A stretch of DNA of 64,000 nucleotides from Colwellia maritima (GTDB lineage: Bacteria; Pseudomonadota; Gammaproteobacteria; Enterobacterales; Alteromonadaceae). A program made the translations under genes and the position numbers. The notes beneath the pieces are model-generated. The model searched no databases. It saw only the letters and a program-made list of their open reading frames with translations, and was not told the DNA's origin. The stretch is taken from positions 248,001-312,000 of the forward strand of contig NZ_JAKKSL010000001.1 in assembly GCF_022669015.1 (NCBI RefSeq), written 5' to 3'. Position 1 is the stretch's first letter. Each line of letters starts with the position of its first letter. Positions 60,997 to 64,000 of this stretch are shown piece after piece.

Positions 60997-62463
60997 TTAA
61001 TCCACCTGTATTAATTCTACACTGCCATCCGGCATTATTTCAGCCATACTTCCTTTAGGTTCTTGCATTAAAAATAACATCATTAAACCAATAAAAGCGC
61101 ACCCTGCAATAACCCAGAAAAAGAATGAATAACTTACAAAAGATAACACGGTTAAATAACAAACCGCACCAACATTACCATAAGCGCCAGTCATTCCGGC
61201 AATTTGGCCTGTTAATCTACGTTTAATAAGTGGTACTGCTGCAAATACAGCCCCCTCACCTGCTTGCACAAAGAAAGAACACCCCATAGCAGCAGCAACG
61301 GCTAACACTAAAGGCCAATCACCGGTAATTGACGCCATGGTTGCATAACCTAAACTTAAACCCGTTGTTAAAATAATTAAGGTTTTTTTACGGCCATATT
61401 TATCACTAATCCAACCACCTAAAGGTCTAGATAATAAATTCATAAAGGCATAAGTTGAAGCTAATAAACCTGCAAAAACAATATCTAAATCAAAAGTTTC
61501 ACTAAAAAATAATGGCAACATTGAAACAACCGCTAACTCACTTCCAAAGGTAGCAAAATATAAAACGTTTAATACTGCAACTTGTTTAAAAGAATATTGA
61601 TGAATGGGATCAACAGGGGTTACAAAAACGTCTTTATTTACTTGGTAAGCGTTATACACTTCATATAAAAACCAAACAACTAAACCTAAATATATAATTA
61701 CTGTAATATTTTGACTAATTAAACTGACTCCTTCAGGTGATAATTTCCAATTTAATAAAGCCAAAGTTGCAAACAAAGGTAGCTTCATCAATAACAATAA
61801 ATAAAAATCGCCAACACTTGTCACTTCCATCGCTTTAGAGCTTTTTGGTTTAAAGTAAGTTGCCCCTTGTGGTGTATCACGAACACCAAAATAAAATACA
61901 AATGAATATACAAAGCTGATAATGCCCGTAGCACCTACAGCCCAACGCCAACCATTATCGCCACCTATAAATAATGCAACTGCCGGTAATATAATGGCAG
62001 CTGCCGCTGAACCAAAATTCCCCCAACCAAGATAAATACCTTCAGCTGTACCTAATTGATTTGCAGGAAACCACTCACTGACTAAACGAATACCAATGAC
62101 AAACCCTGCTCCAATAAAACCTAATAAAAATCGTGCTAGAGCAAGTTGTTCAAAATTAGTACTTAATGCGAACATGCCACAAGGTATGGAACATAGTAAC
62201 AATAATACACTGAATGTTTTTCTAGGCCCGTATTGATCTGTAGCCATACCAATAAAAATACGCGCAGGAATAGTTAAGGCAACATTTAGTATCAATAATG
62301 TTTTTATTTCTTCTGAAGTTAAGTTGAGTGATTTTGCAATTAAACCAAGTAAAGGTGCATGGTTAAACCACACTAAAAAGGTAATAAAAAAAGCAACCCA
62401 ACTATAGTGTAATACCTTCATATTGTCATTTAACGAAAATAAATTGAATTTTAAAGAACTCAT
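60997..62463 (-). CDS. MFS nitrate/nitrite transporter (NarK/NasA-transporter family)
   Basis: A 12-helix major facilitator of 488 residues. Signature blocks include ARIFIGMATDQYGPRKTFSV (loop 2-3), RFLLGFIGAGFVIGIRLVSEWF, and GWGNFGSAAAAIILPA with the Gly-rich nitrate signature, plus AGMTGAYGNVGAVCYL in the second half. Cytosolic N- and C-termini are predicted. Placed between a NirB-like gene and the kinase fusion, it most likely imports nitrate for assimilation (exchange of nitrite cannot be excluded). Confidence 0.9.
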   Translation of the reverse strand: MSSLKFNLFSLNDNMKVLHYSWVAFFITFLVWFNHAPLLGLIAKSLNLTSEEIKTLLILNVALTIPARIFIGMATDQYGPRKTFSVLLLLCSIPCGMFALSTNFEQLALARFLLGFIGAGFVIGIRLVSEWFPANQLGTAEGIYLGWGNFGSAAAAIILPAVALFIGGDNGWRWAVGATGIISFVYSFVFYFGVRDTPQGATYFKPKSSKAMEVTSVGDFYLLLLMKLPLFATLALLNWKLSPEGVSLISQNITVIIYLGLVVWFLYEVYNAYQVNKDVFVTPVDPIHQYSFKQVAVLNVLYFATFGSELAVVSMLPLFFSETFDLDIVFAGLLASTYAFMNLLSRPLGGWISDKYGRKKTLIILTTGLSLGYATMASITGDWPLVLAVAAAMGCSFFVQAGEGAVFAAVPLIKRRLTGQIAGMTGAYGNVGAVCYLTVLSFVSYSFFFWVIAGCAFIGLMMLFLMQEPKGSMAEIMPDGSVELIQVD

Positions 62464-62619
62464 AAAGTATTCCCTCCATCAATAACACAACTTTTTATGA
62501 GGGTAATTATATTTTTTGTTAAATTTATCATTGTATTGCCTTTTAAAATTAAATTTGGAAGCTTGAGTAATGACAAGTGAAACATTACTCATTACTCATT
62601 ACTCAAGGGGAAAATTGGG
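62464..62619. repeat. Inverted and heptamer repeats after the NirB-like gene
   Basis: 156-base gap. An 11-bp perfect inverted repeat CTTGAGTAATG (62562-62572) / CATTACTCAAG (62597-62607) encloses three tandem CATTACT heptamers (62583-62603). It lies just after the stop of the NirB-like gene, where the missing siroheme domain would have been, and before the transporter. It may be a weak terminator/attenuator or a scar of deletion. Confidence 0.7.
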
Positions 62620-64000
62620 TTATTTCTCTTTTAATACCGACTCTGTCTCTAAACCAACATCAGCCATTCTTTTTTTGATGATGGATAATTGATCTAAATC
62701 TAATCCAATCAGATCTATACGATGAGCTGTAGATATTTTGGTATTTAAATTATATTCTTTGGCTATTTCACCAATAGATATTAAATGTTCAGGTGTTAGA
62801 TCGGCATTTGGCATACGAGGGAAAATGAAATAAGTATGTTCGTTATCTTGTTCAGGTTTTACTTCAATAAAATCAGTTTCATGCTTATTGATACTCTGCT
62901 TTTCTAGTTCAGTTTCTAATAACTGAGTAACTAAAGAAAGACAACCGCCACACCCAGTACCGGCACTTGTGCAAGATTGAATAGCGGCTATATCATGGGC
63001 ACCTTTTAGAATGGCGTCATCTATTGCTAATTTAGGTACATCATAACAAGCACAAATTTGCGTACTTGCAGGTAAAGCAGCTACACTAGAATTCGATAAA
63101 TTATCGTTATTTTGATTAGGTATTAACAAATATTCAGGTGGCTGTGTTAATACTGTGTTGTTCTGTACCAAAGATAACCACTGGCTATAATCACTTGTGT
63201 CACCAACTAAGACGGCACCTAATAATTTTGTACCATCAGAACTAACAACAATTTTTTTGTAAGTACCTAGCATTGAATCAATAAAACTATAGCTTTGTGA
63301 TTCAGGAGTATTACCATGAGCATCACCAATACTGCCAACATCAACCCCCATGAGCTTTAACTTGGTACTCATATCAGCACCCATAAATTCTCTATTACCT
63401 ATTTTAGTTAAATGACTAACAGCAACTTTTGCCATTGCATAACCTGGGGCAACCAAACCAAATATTTTGTTATCCCATAAAGCACACTCACCTATTGCAT
63501 AGATAGAATTATCACTAGTCAAACACTGATCATTTATTACAATTCCACCACGATCACCGATAACTAAACCACTTTGGCGAGCCAATTTATCTTGCGGTCT
63601 AATACCGGCTGAAAAAATAATAATGTCAGTTTCTAAAAATGAACCATCAGCAAAATTCATTCGATAGCGGCATTTATCACCGGTGATAATTTCTGAAGTA
63701 TTTTTTTCTGTGTGCACAGTAACACCAAGAGCCGTAATTTTATCTCGAAGTAATTCACCACCATCTTGATCAAGTTGAACAGCCATTAATCTTGGTGCAA
63801 ATTCAACTACATGGGTTTCAAGACCAAGTTGTTTTATAGCATTAGCAGCCTCCAAGCCCAATAAACCACCACCAATTACCACACCTACTTTGGAAGTCTT
63901 TGCTGAACATTTAATGGCTTCTAAATCGTTAAGTGTCCTGTAAACATGAATATGATTTTGATCTTTGCCTGGAACAGGAGGTACAAAAGGGAATGAACCC
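62620..64000 (-). CDS. NirB-like flavoprotein lacking the siroheme domain (5' end outside window)
   Basis: The frame is open from the window end (GSFPFVPPVPGKDQNHIHVYRT, in pieces) to TAA 62620. It contains the NAD(P)H/FAD domains of NAD(P)H-nitrite reductase (VVIGGGLLGLEAANAI; SDNSIYAIGECA), one BFD [2Fe-2S] domain (CACYDVPKL...CTSAGTGCGGC) and the first ferredoxin-like half domain (FPRMPNADLTPEHLISIGEIAKEYNL...HRIDLIGL), then stops at LETESVLKEK. Full NirB (about 850 residues) has a second BFD domain and continues into the siroheme/[4Fe-4S] domain; both are missing and no other frame supplies them. It may be a degenerate NirB or an electron-transfer subunit for NasA. The GTG at 63882 is internal. 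Confidence 0.85.
   Translation of the reverse strand, partial: GSFPFVPPVPGKDQNHIHVYRTLNDLEAIKCSAKTSKVGVVIGGGLLGLEAANAIKQLGLETHVVEFAPRLMAVQLDQDGGELLRDKITALGVTVHTEKNTSEIITGDKCRYRMNFADGSFLETDIIIFSAGIRPQDKLARQSGLVIGDRGGIVINDQCLTSDNSIYAIGECALWDNKIFGLVAPGYAMAKVAVSHLTKIGNREFMGADMSTKLKLMGVDVGSIGDAHGNTPESQSYSFIDSMLGTYKKIVVSSDGTKLLGAVLVGDTSDYSQWLSLVQNNTVLTQPPEYLLIPNQNNDNLSNSSVAALPASTQICACYDVPKLAIDDAILKGAHDIAAIQSCTSAGTGCGGCLSLVTQLLETELEKQSINKHETDFIEVKPEQDNEHTYFIFPRMPNADLTPEHLISIGEIAKEYNLNTKISTAHRIDLIGLDLDQLSIIKKRMADVGLETESVLKEK

Overview
The window looks like the replication-origin region of a marine gammaproteobacterium of the Colwellia/Thalassotalea type (Alteromonadales, Colwelliaceae). This rests on low GC, protein sequences of that style, and the classic gammaproteobacterial origin gene order. 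The lineage call is from recognition only, not from a search.

Layout: (1) 1-16.7 kb: end of hemX, then hemY; a minus-strand GNAT-fre-ubiD group, rho and trxA; plus-strand rhlB and a short Ppx/GppA protein; minus-strand hemB with a 7TM diguanylate cyclase; a tatABC / small exported protein / tatD operon; and a GGDEF-EAL protein. (2) 16.9-23.4 kb: one complete rRNA operon on the minus strand (16S, tRNA-Ile(GAT), 23S, 5S) with two strong promoters, boxA sites, a terminator and, beyond the terminator, a decayed second 5S copy. (3) 23.6-36.9 kb: the yrdA/yrdB/aroE/ompW/tsaC/purE/yrdD/smg/dprA/LysM block, then divergent def-fmt-rsmB-trkA and convergent trkH. (4) 37-44.9 kb: yigZ, pepQ, slt, tusA, a YdcH-type gene, glyS and glyQ. 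(5) 45-56.3 kb: gyrB-recF-dnaN-dnaA transcribed leftward, a probable oriC in the dnaA-rpmH gap, and rpmH-rnpA-yidD-yidC-mnmE transcribed rightward. Two parS-type palindromes lie inside recF. (6) 56.3-64 kb: a minus-strand nitrate assimilation cluster. In transcription order it holds a NirB-like reductase without its siroheme domain, an MFS nitrate/nitrite transporter, a membrane-anchored PP2C phosphatase/Ser-Thr kinase fusion, and the assimilatory nitrate reductase NasA with a C-terminal [2Fe-2S] BFD domain.

About twenty genes, many essential (dnaA, gyrB, rho, glyQ, glyS, yidC, hemB, fmt and others), are broken by one- or two-base indels, and in nearly every case the protein resumes in another frame at the expected residue. 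This pattern fits uncorrected sequencing or assembly errors much better than gene decay. I annotate each as one gene over its full span and state where the shift lies. The truncated NirB-like gene and the 5S remnant are not single-base effects and look biological.

Most interesting points: the kinase/phosphatase fusion in the nitrate cluster; the NirB-like protein that stops before its siroheme domain; parS sites that coincide with a conserved RecF peptide motif; the oriC layout; the 5S remnant; and stacked FNR- and CRP-like sites upstream of ompW.
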